Assembly: GCA_946800325.1 (NCBI GenBank)
Contig: OX326958.1
Coordinates: 30,239,314 to 30,303,313 of the forward strand
Length of the DNA stretch: 64,000 nucleotides
Source of the DNA: Luzula sylvatica
Lineage: Eukaryota; Streptophyta; Magnoliopsida; Poales; Juncaceae
Direction of reading: 5' to 3'
Under the pieces are notes generated by a model. The model had not been told where the DNA came from. It did not search any database and was given only the letters and a program-made list of their open reading frames with translations. The position numbers and the translations under genes were made by a program. Below are positions 1-11,836 of this stretch, piece by piece. Position 1 is the first letter of the stretch. Each line of letters begins with the position of its first letter.

Positions 1-1218
1 GTTGTTGCTTGTTGTTTGTGGCTTGCAATGCCGTCTACCCTAAACACGGTCTTCTCGTTGTTGTCATGACCTTGAAGACAAGATTAGAAGAACGGTATTA
101 ATGGAGAAGAGATGGGGTGAGAAGGAGCTCGGGTTAGGAGGAGATCGGGTGGGTCGAGAAGGAGTTCTTGTAGGGGTGGAAGAGAGCTGGGGTTGTGGGG
201 GGCGGAGGCGACTAGGATTAGCTCACACGGCCACATCCTCAAATTTGGAAAGCTCTGTCTTTTTCGCTCTTTACTCTTCCGGCACGAGAAGAGAGAAATA
301 CATGTTATAATTAAGAACGATATTTTGGTTAAAATATAGTTACCGCTCTAGACGAAAAAAAAGATTAGCTCTAGTAATATCGATTCTCATTTAAAAAATA
401 TAACTAACACTTCTTTCGTTTGAACAATAAAAGGAAGTTTAATAATTTAACTTGAATTTGAATTTGATAAATTAAAACTTTTGGTAATATATACGTAACT
501 TATAAGTAAGTGAAGAAGTCTCGTTGATTTTTCATTAATTGATGTCAATAAGAATTAAATCCACAATTTCTCATAACATATGATTTTTATGTATCGCATT
601 CAACCAACTGGACACGGACTAGCATATATTATACTTAAAATTACTAATTAGCATAAAATATGAATTTGAAATTTGAATGATCCAACTGGAAATATACCCC
701 AAATGATATACTGGTTGAGTGGTAGAGTGGTAGTAATTAAAATTAGTCTAAACTCTAAACTAAATAAAAAAAAAACATTTGATAACCATTCCGAGTCACA
801 TTTTCCCCAAATAAATACACAAGTAGGACGCCACGGAGAAAAGCAGACCGGGTACTGTACTCAGCCTGGCAATGCACGGACTCGGCACTCCTTTCACTGG
901 CCCACTCCATTTATACCTTTCCACTGAATGCACGAGGCTTTGATCCGTACACTGGAGACCTATCAACAAACATCTACAAACAAAGGCACTATGTTTTGTA
1001 CGTTCTTAAACCAGTTGTATTCAATATTTACACGACTTCCCAACCAATAACAACTGGATATTTATCTCTCCATTTCGTTATCCTTAAAACTACTGAAATC
1101 ATGTTTAACAAATGGAGAAGGAGAAATTAGATAATTAAACAGTCAAAACTCAAAAGTTAATCTACAATCATGTATAAATTATAATTACTTCTCCATTATT
1201 AAAACACACTTCCCCTCG
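1..1218. other. Upstream intergenic sequence
   Basis: No gene, RNA or transposon is recognised here. The first 300 bases are G/A-rich and hold a 69-codon open frame (101-310) without family resemblance, which I regard as chance. The rest is AT-rich. A short A-box-like stretch near 708-726 has no matching B box, so no tRNA or SINE is called. Confidence 0.5.
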
Positions 1219-1258
1219 TATATATACTTCCCATCTCTACTCCTTGCTTCCTCTCTCT

Positions 1259-1291
<33 letters not shown>
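1219..1291 (+). promoter_or_regulatory. Core promoter and CT-rich leader of the NOI gene
   Basis: A TATATATA box (1219-1226) lies about 107 bases before the ATG at 1333. It is followed by a pyrimidine tract ending in an uninterrupted CT microsatellite (about 1262-1291). TATA followed by a CT-rich 5' leader is common in plant genes. The transcription start is inferred to fall between the two. Confidence 0.6.
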
Positions 1292-1294
<3 letters not shown>

Positions 1295-1332
1295 GAAAAG
1301 CAAGGAGATTTTCGTAAATCTAGAAGTCATCC

Positions 1333-2303
1333 ATGGAGAATCAGAAAGAGGTTAGTTCCTACTCCATACTTTCTTTTTCTGTAGTCAATTTTTTTCAATT
1401 ATTTCAGAAAAATGAAAAAATTGGATTACTGACATGAATTTTACTTTGTGGAACAGGGGAATTGGATGTCAGTACCGACGTTCGGCGACTGGGACATGAA
1501 AAACGGTGCGATGCCAGATTACTCGATGGATTTCTCCAAGATCCGCGAGAGTAGAAAGCAGAACAAGAAGGAGATCTCGCGATCTAGCTTGGGGAACGAG
1601 GAGGAGCTCGTCAAAGGCGGTGTAGCTCGCCAAGAACACAGCCACCACCGTCAAGTGGATTCACGCGGATCGTCGGATGAGATCGATCACCGCCACCCTC
1701 TTAACCGTGCCGGCGACCACTCTCCTACGGTGAGTAAATCATTTTTTTCATTCAATTTTCGAAGTAGAGCACTTCAATTTTTGCACAACCACAGAAATAA
1801 TATCTTAAATGAAAATGCGGTCCATAGTTGTATGGTACACCGGGTCCATGCAATAATTTGTTAAGAAAATCTGAGTGCATATTGGACGGTTGTGATGTTA
1901 CCAGCCTAATCATGCCAAACTATTTCCAACTATGCTTTTCTTGTTCCATTAATTGATAGTGATTTTTCTCCATTGTTAATCATTCTTATCATTTAATAAA
2001 TTAATGAATTAATTGATTAATCAAAGAAAAAGATAACTTAATTGAATAAACTGGTATATTTGGAAATTTTGTTGTTTGGTTATGAAATTGGAATTATAAA
2101 TTTTGAATATTTTTGCAAGTCATTTTCATTGATCAGACTAATTAAAGTGCCTGGACCAAAATTAGAATATATTGAAAAGCAACAAAATAAAGAAAATTAG
2201 AATATTGACTAGACTAATAAAAATATGATTATAATTATAATTTTGATGAATGTAGGGGAGGAAGAAGATATTCAGCTATTTCCATTGTTGTATAGGAGCT
2301 TGA
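1333..2303 (+). CDS. RIN4/NOI-domain small protein, three exons
   Basis: Exons 1333-1350, 1457-1729 and 2256-2303 join in phase 0 through GT-AG introns (donors GTTAGT and GTGAGT; acceptors ACAG and GTAG), giving about 112 residues. Residues 7-14 contain the NOI signature VPTFGDWD, followed by DYSMDFSKIRESRK, the usual Y-x-x-x-F spaced block of the NOI/AvrRpt2-cleavage domain. The last exon ends FSYFHCCIGA, a C-terminal cysteine pair (108-109) that in this family is palmitoylated and anchors the protein to the plasma membrane. RIN4 itself has two NOI domains and is guarded by immune receptors; this protein has one, so it belongs to the short nitrate-induced (NOI) class whose roles are less clear. 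The start is set by the tiny first exon MENQKE, which follows a TATA box and CT-rich leader. The PxFGxW motif matches the known AvrRpt2 cleavage pattern; cleavage here is inference. Confidence 0.88.
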
Positions 2304-2854
2304 AGATGTGGATTTTCTAAATAGAGAGATGTTTTTCTAGGTTTTAGTACTTGGCTTTGGAGAGTTGTTTTGAAATGTAATTTTCATGACACTCTTATAT
2401 ATAAATATATATGTGCTTTAATCTTCTAAAAGAAAAATGGGACGAAAGTAAATAATTTATTTATCTGGAAACTTGAAAACTTTTATTTATTTTTATTTTT
2501 TATGGGCCCGATATAATGAGATGATAATTAATGTACCTTTTATTAGTGGACCCAATTATAGAGGGCGGTTTGTCTTGTTGGGTTCAATTTTGCCTGGACG
2601 GTACGATAGTCGATGCTCGTCGCTGGAATTGAATAGTCCCACCAAACTTCATCAATGTTATTTCTTAATTACACTGTCGATTTCTTCCATGAATAGTTGC
2701 TATTAGCTTATTATTTTACAGTTCGGTCAGGAACTAAAAAATGATTACAGAAAATTATCAAGCCAATTTACAGTTTTGTGACTTTTGTCCATCATCAATG
2801 CTTTTGTTAGCTTATCCAAAAATAGCTTAATCTTCCCTTTCGATATATAACATA
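2304..2854. other. 3' flank of the NOI gene
   Basis: AT-rich sequence holding the 3' untranslated region of the NOI gene. The long T/A-rich run near 2380-2500 is compatible with polyadenylation signals, but no single signal is decisive. Nothing else is recognised. Confidence 0.4.
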
Positions 2855-3595
2855 CTAGCTTTATCTCCGCGCAATTGCGCGGGACAACATATCTATTTTT
2901 TTACATGTTTTTTATATAATTATTTAAATAGATTTAACTCGTGTGCGAATTAACGCGCGTGTGTTTGAACTAAATTAATCTAATCATGACATATTTGCAA
3001 ATATCATGATGTCAATATATGCATAAGCTTCATGAAATTAGTCTATCACAGATATTATTTTCTGATATAATTTGTACAAATAACATTTGTTCAGGTGCTT
3101 TTAAAATCGATTAATATAATCATGACATATTCGCAAATATATTTGATGTCAATAGATGCATTATAGTTACGGTTCATTAAAGGATCACAATGTGTCATAT
3201 GGATACAACGGTCAAATGACAAAAAAAACTCGCATAAATTTGAGGTTACAAAATTTCATATATACCCGTGAAAAATGTGCAAATAAAAAAAAATTGAAAA
3301 GCAAAAAAAGGACCAAAATGTAAAAAGTTAAAAATTGGGTAAAAAGGAAAATTACAAAAAAAAAATTTGAACTTACGAAATTGCATACATAACCCTGCCT
3401 AATGAGCAAATTAAAAAAAAAATTGGAAAATAAGAAAAAATGATCAAAATGTAAAAAATGACCAAAATATAAAAAAAAAATCAAAATGTAAAAAATGACC
3501 AAAATATAAAATAGGAAAAAATGTAAAAAATGTAAAAAATTACCAAAATGTAAATAAACCAAAAAAAAGGACCAAAATATAAAATAGGTGACGTG
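2855..3595 (-). mobile_element. Helitron-type non-autonomous element, copy 1
   Basis: Read on the minus strand, the element ends with an 8-bp-arm hairpin (CCGCGCAATTGCGCGG, 2867-2882), about 8 bases, then CTAG (2855-2858) followed by T. A short GC-rich hairpin just before a CTRR end, inserted next to T, is the standard Helitron 3' terminus. The interior is A-rich with repeated GGACCAAAAT and TGTAAAAAAT words (3230-3590) and has no coding frame. The same end and interior recur at 36420. The 5' end is not clear, so the right boundary is approximate. Confidence 0.6.
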
Positions 3596-4682
3596 ACCTC
3601 ATGTATGATCAAGAATTTTCATTACTTTATACATATTATTAATGTATCATTTTTTTTATTATGAGTATTTAGGCGTAGCCCATTATCAAAATTATGATAG
3701 TGTAGTAGTGATGAAAGTGTAGGTAAGTAGATGATAACTATTTTGTACTCAACTGTGTGACTAGAGCTGGCAAAATCTGACCCGATCCGAAAATAATGAC
3801 CCGACCCGCCCAAACCCGAATCGAACCGAAAATGTTGAAAAATCAACGACCCGAGCCCGAAACCGAATGATCCGAATCAGAAATTGACCTGAAACCGAAT
3901 GACCCGTGTCACACCCCAAAATAAAATGGAAAAGGGTGAGGCAAACCCGCCAGTATACAACTCGTATACCACATGCTCTTATATGATAATTTCACAAAAA
4001 CATAAACTCCACAACTCGAAAACAACGACACACATATATATACATGCATCACCATAACATATACAAACGAACATAAAGAAACCTAGCGGAAGCATATAAA
4101 CACATACGCGACATGAACAAACACAAAACTAAACAAGATGTCGCAGCAACAAAAGGCTCGCTGCTCATAAACGAAAGTACACTAATATACACAACATGGA
4201 AGTTTCCCGATGAAAACGAAACCATCGTACTCACTTTCTAGATACCCGCTTCCCCGAATCGTCTGTCCACCATACCTAAACTCAAAACATTCAAATAAAA
4301 TGGTTAGTCACTGAAGTGACTAATTGAGTGAGTTTTGAGCCTAGCTTATTAAGATCGATCGTATACATTGCTAGTCACAAGTCTTGTTCGTAAATAATCA
4401 TATGTATTGAGAAATACTTCTCAAAGTACTTGCCCCGGGTTTAGAAATCAAAATCACTTACCTTCAATCATAACATACACAAAACATACCTGCGAAACCG
4501 CGCATGCTAGCAAACTATTTTGCTACCGAAACTGCAATTCCAACATTTGTACATCGACGACCCGGATACCTACAAAGAGTTTCACGCAACACCAAACATA
4601 ACATACATATAACATACCGGATACAGCGCGTGACAACATAACATTTTGCTCCCAAAATTGCTATCCCAAAAGAAGAGCCTCG

Positions 4683-5270
4683 TGAAAGAAAATATGGCTT
4701 AAGAATTAACTTGGAATAATTTATATAAATAGGCAATTCTGCAGTCACAATAAGGTTCGTTCGAAATAACTATATCAGTGCGTTCGAACGGACTTATTCG
4801 TTATAAACAGAAGTGGGTTCGTTCGAAGGAACCATGTTAAGTTCGTTCGAACTGACATGTTTCCTATATATATAAAGTTCTGATTCCGGAATTTGACCTA
4901 AGTTTCTAGGGTTTTGAGCCGTCGTTTCTCTTCTTCTTCTTCCACAGAATTCAGATTAGATCTGAGAGATTGAGAGGGAGAATTGAGAAAAGGATTTGAG
5001 AGATTCAATCGTGACGTCGACTAGAACGGCGTTGGCGATTTCCGATCGGACGAAATCGAGGTGGACACGAGTAGAGGGATTGCACGAGCGATTCTTGGAG
5101 AAGGTTCACGGATTTGGAGAAGTAATCGACACGTACTAACTTGTAGGAGGTAATTATCTCCACAACTCTTCCTTTTTCGTTGGTTTTAGGGCGTGATCCC
5201 GGTAGAATTATGTTACGCACGTGAACTAATTTCCGCTGCACACTATGATAATCGTGTGCGTAACCCTACA
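4683..5270 (+). repeat. 5' LTR of the Copia element at 4683
   Basis: 588 bp, TG...CA ends. A TATATATATAAAG box (about 4863-4876) marks the promoter, so U3 is the first 180 bases. U3 holds TTCGAA-centred palindromes (near 4757, 4780, 4818 and 4846). Compared with the 3' LTR it has lost 41 bp containing two of them. Confidence 0.9.
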
Positions 5271-5271
5271 G

Positions 5272-5283
5272 TGGTATCAGAGC
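5272..5283 (+). other. Primer-binding site
   Basis: TGGTATCAGAGC lies one base inside the 5' LTR and is the usual plant Copia primer site, complementary to the 3' end of initiator methionine tRNA. Confidence 0.9.
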
Positions 5284-5389
5284 AATCGCTCGTTAAAACC
5301 ATCGAAAATCGATGATTTAATTCGAATTTAGGAAATTTTAGAATTTTTGGGCTGAATTTCAGAAATTAGAAAAGCTGGCAGAATAGTGT

Positions 5390-5576
5390 TCGTTCGAACG
5401 AACTTGGAGTTGCGTTCGAACGAACTGGTCTGGTCGAACGAACCTAGTGTTCGGTTCGAACGGACTGATCTGTTCGAACGAACTTGGAGTTGCGTTCGAA
5501 CGGACCTATTTCTGGTTCAAAAAAAAAAAATGAACTTGGAGTTGCGTTCGAATGAACTTGGAGTTGCGTTCGAACG
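5390..5576 (+). repeat. TTCGAA palindrome array in the Copia leader
   Basis: Copies of a GTTCGAAC-type palindrome, many extended to GTTCGTTCGAACGAAC, start near 5393, 5415, 5433, 5455, 5473, 5495, 5547 and 5569. Successive spacings are 18 or 22 bp within groups. The same motif fills U3 of both LTRs of this element and the remnant at 46187-47112. Confidence 0.85.
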
Positions 5577-6576
5577 AACAATTTTCTGGACAACCAATTT
5601 TTTTTCCGTCAAAAATGCCCAATAATTTTAAAATTTTCAATTTATAAATTCGATACGGTATAGCATATAGCCTAAAACGGGGATGATTGTTTGTGTTGCT
5701 TGTAATGTGTGTTGTGTGGGGGCCAGTGAGCTTTCCAAATTGTATTTTATTTCATTATGTGGGGACCGGTGAGTCTTCCAAAGTTGTAATAAAATAAAAT
5801 AGGTTTAGTTTTGAAGAAGGACCTTCAAGGCAAGACGACACGATACGAAGATTGGATCTTCACATGAAGCAAGGAATCATCTTGGGTTTTAGGGTTGAGA
5901 ATTTTAGGGTTTTATGATTGCTCATAAAACTAAAAGGCCAATATGCTATACCTTATTATTTTATTTGTTTTGGTTAATAAATAAAATAAAATGATTTTAA
6001 TAAAAATAAAATCCTCCCACGTAATTATCAAGTCTTATGCCTCCCTAAATGGAACCTTTTAGACTAGTGTTTGTTTATCTGTGTTGCATGGCCATAGTCT
6101 GGCACAAATTTACACGTGCGTAGCAAGGAAGGCATGCATTGATTAGGAATTGATATGTTGCATGGCCATAGTCCGGCATGTCAATTCGCTGATTGAGTGA
6201 TACTCCATTTGTGGTTTGGACTTGACCAATTCGCTAGCCAGGCTACGATTTGGGGCAAGGAGTGAGTTACACACACTCTGGTTTTGAGTTGGACTCAGTA
6301 CCGGACCTCACGAATAAAACAAGAATCGTCTTAGAGATGATTGGACACCGTCCGACCCGACGTGACGTATTTTCTGAGTGGTTGGCCATAGTCACCTTAG
6401 AATTACGTTAAATAGGGATCTTGTCCATTATGAGATTTAAGGTATCAAATCTCCGTTTCAATAGTGGGGGCTATTTGAAATGATAAAATAATGGGTATTT
6501 CAAGTTATTTAAAATGAATTTTAATATATGAAAGACCACGTTATTAATTACATTATTTTTCAAAATTGTAGAACAC

Positions 6577-6970
6577 ATGGCTTTACCAAGTAATAACCGC
6601 TTTAGTTTGCGTCCCATTTTGGAAAGGGAACGAATGAACGGAAAGAACTTTCTCGACTGGCAGAGGAATCTGGAATTCGTTCTGAAACAGGAAGGAAAGG
6701 CACATGTCTTGGAGACGCCTATCCCTCCTGTGCCAGGGGATGACGCAACTGGGGATGCCATATTCGAATATACGACCATGTCGGACGATTCGAATGATGT
6801 CACATGCCTCATGTTGGCTACTATGACTCCTGAATATCAAATCCAGTTTGAGAAACAGGAAGCATACGAGATTATGAAACAGCTCAGGGAGATGTTTCAG
6901 GTTCAAGCAAGGGTGGAGAAGTATCAAGCTCTTGGCAATGCGACGCAATGCAAGATGCAAGATGCAAGAT
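6577..6970 (+). pseudogene. Copia gag, capsid part, frameshifted
   Basis: The frame opens MALPSNNRFSLRPILERERM and matches the N-terminal part of plant Copia Gag (Retrotran_gag/UBN2 type; nucleic-acid-binding capsid of the virus-like particle). Near 6950-6970 a 7-bp word (GATGCAA) is tandemly repeated; the extra copy shifts translation out of frame, and the continuation (ordinary capsid sequence) is found in the next frame from about 6970. The start is the first ATG after the long leader. Confidence 0.85.
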
Positions 6971-9900
6971 GGTACGCCCGTTAGCTCGCACCTTCTCAAG
7001 ATGAAAGGATATTTCGATCATCTTGAGAGGCTTGGCATAAAATTCGAGGAGGAGTTACAAACTGATTTGATCATGTTGTCACTGCCACCGAGTTTCGATT
7101 CGTTCATTTCGTATTTCCACATGTCAGACATGAAAATGACCATTCCCCAGCTTTTCGGAATGCTCAGAACATTCGAAGCTGACATGAAACTACGGTACAT
7201 GAAGTGTAGGACTTCGGAAGTATTGGTGGTTGAAGGGAAGAGTACAAGCAATGGGAACAAAAACAAGAAGAGGAAGGCAAAGGACAACAAGGTTGTGCCT
7301 AAGTCTGTGGGCAAGAAAGCCAAGGATGACAAGAATTGTTTCCACTGCCTCAAGGAGGGGCATTGGAAGCGTGATTGCGAGATCTTCCTGAGGGAGGGCA
7401 AGCAAAAGACCGCTTCCTTGGACACACCGGCATCAGGTATTTTTGTTATCGAATCTTATTTCTTTACTTCATCATCATGGGTGTTGGACACTGGATGTGG
7501 GACTCATATTTGTAATAATATGCAGGGCCTAAGAAGTAGAATATCGTTGATTCGTGGCGAAGTTGATTTACGCGTCGGGAATGGAGCTCGCGTAGCAGCA
7601 TTAGCCGAAGGGACGTATGATTTAACTTTGCCAAATGGACTTATTTTAATTTTGGATAATTGTTGTTATGTACCTACTTTGAGGAGGAGTATTATTTCTG
7701 TTTCGAGACTTGTTGCGGATGGATATGAATTAGTTATTGGTACTAATGATTGTTTTATTCGCAAGAATGACATTTTCTTTAGTAATGTTCTAGTTGAAAA
7801 TGGTTTATATGTCTTGGATTTAGAAAATAACAACAATAATCAGTCCATTTATAACATAAATACTACTCAAACTAATGAAACATACTCATGGCATTGTCGT
7901 CTCGGACACATAAACGAGAAACGCATTGCTAGACTCCAAAAGGATGGAGTGCTAGATTCTTTTGACTTAGAGTCAATAAAAAATTGCGAATCTTGTTTGA
8001 TGGATAAGATGACAAAGACACTTTTCTCCAAGAAAGGAGAAAAATCGAAAGATGTGTTGGCCCTCATACATTCCGATGTATGTGGACCGATGAGTGTCGA
8101 GGCTAGAAATGGATATCGCTACTTTGTGACTTTTACTGACGATTATAGTAGATATGGTTATATATACTTAATGCGTCACAAAAGTGAAACTTTTGAGAAA
8201 TTCAAAGAGTTTCAACATGAAGTAGAACTTCAACTGGGCAAGAAAGTAAAATCCATTCGATCGGATCGAGGTGGCGAATACTTGAGCTATGAGTTTGAGG
8301 ACTATCTTCGAGATTGTGGTATAGTATCACAATGGACTCCACCTGGTACACCCCAATGGAATGGAGTGTCCGAGAGGAGGAATCGGGCCTTGTTAGACAT
8401 GGTTCGCTCGATGATGAGTCGAACGGATTTGCCAAAGTTATTTTGGGGTTTCGCGCTTCAAACGGCCGCTCATATACTGAATAGAGTTCCGTCCAAATCG
8501 GTTGAAAAGACACCATATGAATTATGGCATGGCATGGTGCCATCATTGTCTTATCTAAAGATTTTGGGGTTGCGAGGCATACGTCAAAAGGTTATTGACG
8601 GAAAAACTCGAGTCAAGATCAGACAAATGTTTATTTGTGGGGTATCCTCAAGAAACAAAAGGATACTAATTTTACTTGCCTAACGAAAACAAGGTTTTCG
8701 TGGCTCGACGAGGACACTTCTTAGAGAAGGAATTCCTAGATCGTCCATACAGTGAGAGTAAAATTGATCACGAAGAAATTCGAGAACCACAAAGTGAACA
8801 AGTTGATCTGGAACAAGATTCTGAATTACCATTGGATGGTGAACCAGAATCTAGTACACAAGCTATACGTAGATCTAGTAGGAATCGTCAAGAACCTGAG
8901 AGATATGGATTTCTCATTAGTAATGACGATGATGAGTTGACTCTAGATGACGAGCCAACCTCCTACAAAGGTGCTATGTCTAGCCTGGATTCCTCGAAAT
9001 GGCATGATGCCATGAAAACCGAGATCCAGTCCATGTATGATAATAAGGTTTGAAATCTTATTGATCTACCTAATGGTGCTAAGACCGTTGGGTGCAAATG
9101 GGTTTTCAAAAAGAAAACCGACATGGATGGTAATGTACACACTTTTAAAGCAAGACTGGTGGCGAAATGTTTCAAGAAAATTCATGGTATAGACTATGAT
9201 GAAACGTTTTCTCCAGTAGCCATGTTTAAAAGTATTCGCATTCTTCTAGCAATAGCTGCATATCACGATTATGAGATATGGCAGATGGATGTCAAAACCG
9301 ATTTCCTTAACGAGAACCTTACCGAGGATGTGTATATGACACAACCAGAGGGTTTTGTCGATCCAAAGAATACGAATAAAGTGTGCAAGCTTGTGAGATC
9401 CATTTATGGATTAAAGCAAGCATCTCGTGCGTGGAACATACGATTCGATGAGGTCATCGCAAAGTATGGTTTCATTCAAAATGTTGAGGAACCTTGTGTA
9501 TACAAGAAATTCAGTGGGAGTTCGGTCGTATTCCTCATCTTGTACGTGGACGACATCTTACTCATTGGAAATGACATCCCAATGCTTAAGCAGGTTAAGA
9601 CATATTTGGGTAGTCAATTCGCAATGAAGGACTTAGGAGAAACCGCCTATATTTTAGGTGTGAAGATCTATAGAGATAGATCGAGGAGACTTCTCGGACT
9701 AAGTCAAAGTACATATATTGACAAAGTGATAACTAGGTTTCACATGGAGCAATCCAAGAAAGGATTTCTGCCAATGTCACATGGCATCGCTCTCACTAAG
9801 GATCAATGTCCTTGAACGGACGCTGAACGTGAGCGAATGAGTCGGATCCCATACGCTTCGGCTATAGGATCGATCATTTATGCCATGATATGTACTAGGC

Positions 9901-10532
9901 CAGATGTCGCATATGCGTTGAGTGTGACTTCCCGCTATCAGTCTGATCCCGGGGAAGTTCACTGGTCCGCAGTCAAGAGCATTCTTAAGTATCTCAGGAA
10001 TACTAAAGATATGTTTCTTGTATATGGAGGTGCGGAAAGAGATCTGGTTATCCAAGGATATACAGATGCTAGTTTCCAAACTTGCCCGGACGATTTCCAA
10101 TCTCAAAGTGGTTACGTCTTCACGCTCAATGGCGGAGCTGTTGTTTGGAAAAGCTCCAAACAGAAGACGGTGGCTGATTCTACAACTGAAGCGGAATACA
10201 TCGCGGCTTCGGAAGCCGCAAAGGAGGCTGTCTGGCTACGACAGTTCGTGATGGAACTTGAAGTTATGCCAAGCATCTCGGGTCCCATGGATGTGTATTG
10301 TGACAATAACGGAGCAATAGCACAATCAAAGGAACCGCGAGCGCATCACAGGTCCAAGCATGTACTCCGGCGTTACCACTTGATTCGTGAGATTACGAAG
10401 AGAGGTGACGTGAAAATAATGAAGATACCTACTGATGATAACGTGGCCGATCCATTTACGAAGCCACTATCACGTGCCAAGCATGAGCAGCATGCTAGGG
10501 CGATAGGATTGGGATATCTATCGCAGTGTTAG
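6932..10532 (+). pseudogene. Copia gag-pol polyprotein, degenerate
   Basis: Downstream of the gag frameshift the frame continues with the rest of capsid and a CCHC zinc knuckle (CFHCLKEGHWKRDC, 7337-7378), then protease with the DTG triad (7487-7495), the pre-integrase HCRLGH block (about 7891), and an integrase core with D (SDVCGPM, about 8071), D (SDRGGEY, about 8260) and E (SERRNR, about 8369). Frameshifts near 8570-8680 move it to a third frame, where RT (WQMDVKTDFLN; catalytic YVDD at 9543-9554) and RNase H (YTDAS, TTEAEY, YCDNNGA) follow to the stop at 10530-10532. In that frame TGA stops interrupt at 9051-9053 (where relatives have Trp) and 9813-9815. The catalytic residues survive, but one continuous polyprotein cannot be made. 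Confidence 0.9.
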
Positions 10533-11836
10533 ATTGGGTGTTTTATTTATGTTTCTTATTGCATAAGGGGATTAGATCTGCCTAGTGCAAGTGGGCGAAC
10601 ATTTATTATGCCCTAGGCGTGTTATTGGGATTGTATTTGTATATGAGACAGATATTTATATTATTATTCATTATATGACCTAAACCTTCATATTTCAAAA
10701 AAAAATTTAAATAACAAGAAAGTGTGTGAAAGGTTATTCGATTATAATAATCGGATAGACCTTGAATTTTATTCTAGTTTAGTGCATCGAGTCAATTGAG
10801 AATAATATGTTGCATGGCCATAGTCTGGCATATTGATTCGTCAATTGAATGATAGTAAAACCGCTAAACGGAATGAATATAATTCTAAAACGTCCCTCGT
10901 GTATAAAGTTGTTCATAGGTTTGAACCAGGTAATCCATTCACTGAATGGAGACTTTTACATACACTGGCATATTCGTAGATGAGATGATCAGGTTTTACT
11001 GATCTGGGACGGTAGCGTCGATTCTAGAATATGGATATACGCAGCGTCGTATATTGGACTGACCACTATATGAGTTTGTAACATGGTTAGAGTCATTGGA
11101 GACGAACTCATATCCAGATAGTGCGTTTTAGTTCTTCATACTTTACTGGTCTCATGGATACCTAGTATGTGAAAAGACAATGCTTTGATATAATTAACCC
11201 TACGCGTAACTGTGTAGCTGAGATTACTATTGGGCATTGTTTTTAACATAGGCAAAGGATGTGAGATTGCAAGATAGGAATTGTTCCTTTCTAAACTTGA
11301 AAAAGGATAGAGGGAGATATCTCTCGGGCCCCTCGATTGAATTGAGATTGATGAAATGCTTGGCCAAGCTCGATGGAACTCAGTAGAGTTCGCATTGTTA
11401 TTATCAATCTAATTCTTATCGAGAAAGAGTGTATCTGATCAAAAATAAAAGGGGATGGCTTGACGTCTTACGCTTCACCGTGACACTTTTGATCGGAAGA
11501 TATCGCGAACAAGAGGACTAGTAACACTTATCTGAGCTAGGTATGAAGATGTACTGCATCTTCATAAATGTGTTCTCCACCTTTTTCGTGCTAATTCTGG
11601 GTAGGTGTTAACGGCAGTCTAGTGCTCGCAATACCTTGTGGATTGCTGCCATATCCACTGCCAGTCTTAGACGAACCTACAAGGTCGCACCAAGATTTCG
11701 TAATATATCAGATTCTCAAGATATTGCTCACCAATACGTTTGTTGGACAAACAAAATGGAATCACATAAGATTAGATCTCACGACATATGTTGGACATAT
11801 GACCAAGTTGATTAAGTCTTAATCCATGAGGGAGTT

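Noticed and set aside
101..310. 69-codon frame near the left edge
   Set aside because: G-rich low-complexity sequence with no domain, no promoter and no conserved motif.
695..780. Possible tRNA or SINE (GGTTGAGTGGTAG followed by A-rich run)
   Set aside because: Only an A-box-like word is present; no B box, cloverleaf or target-site duplication.
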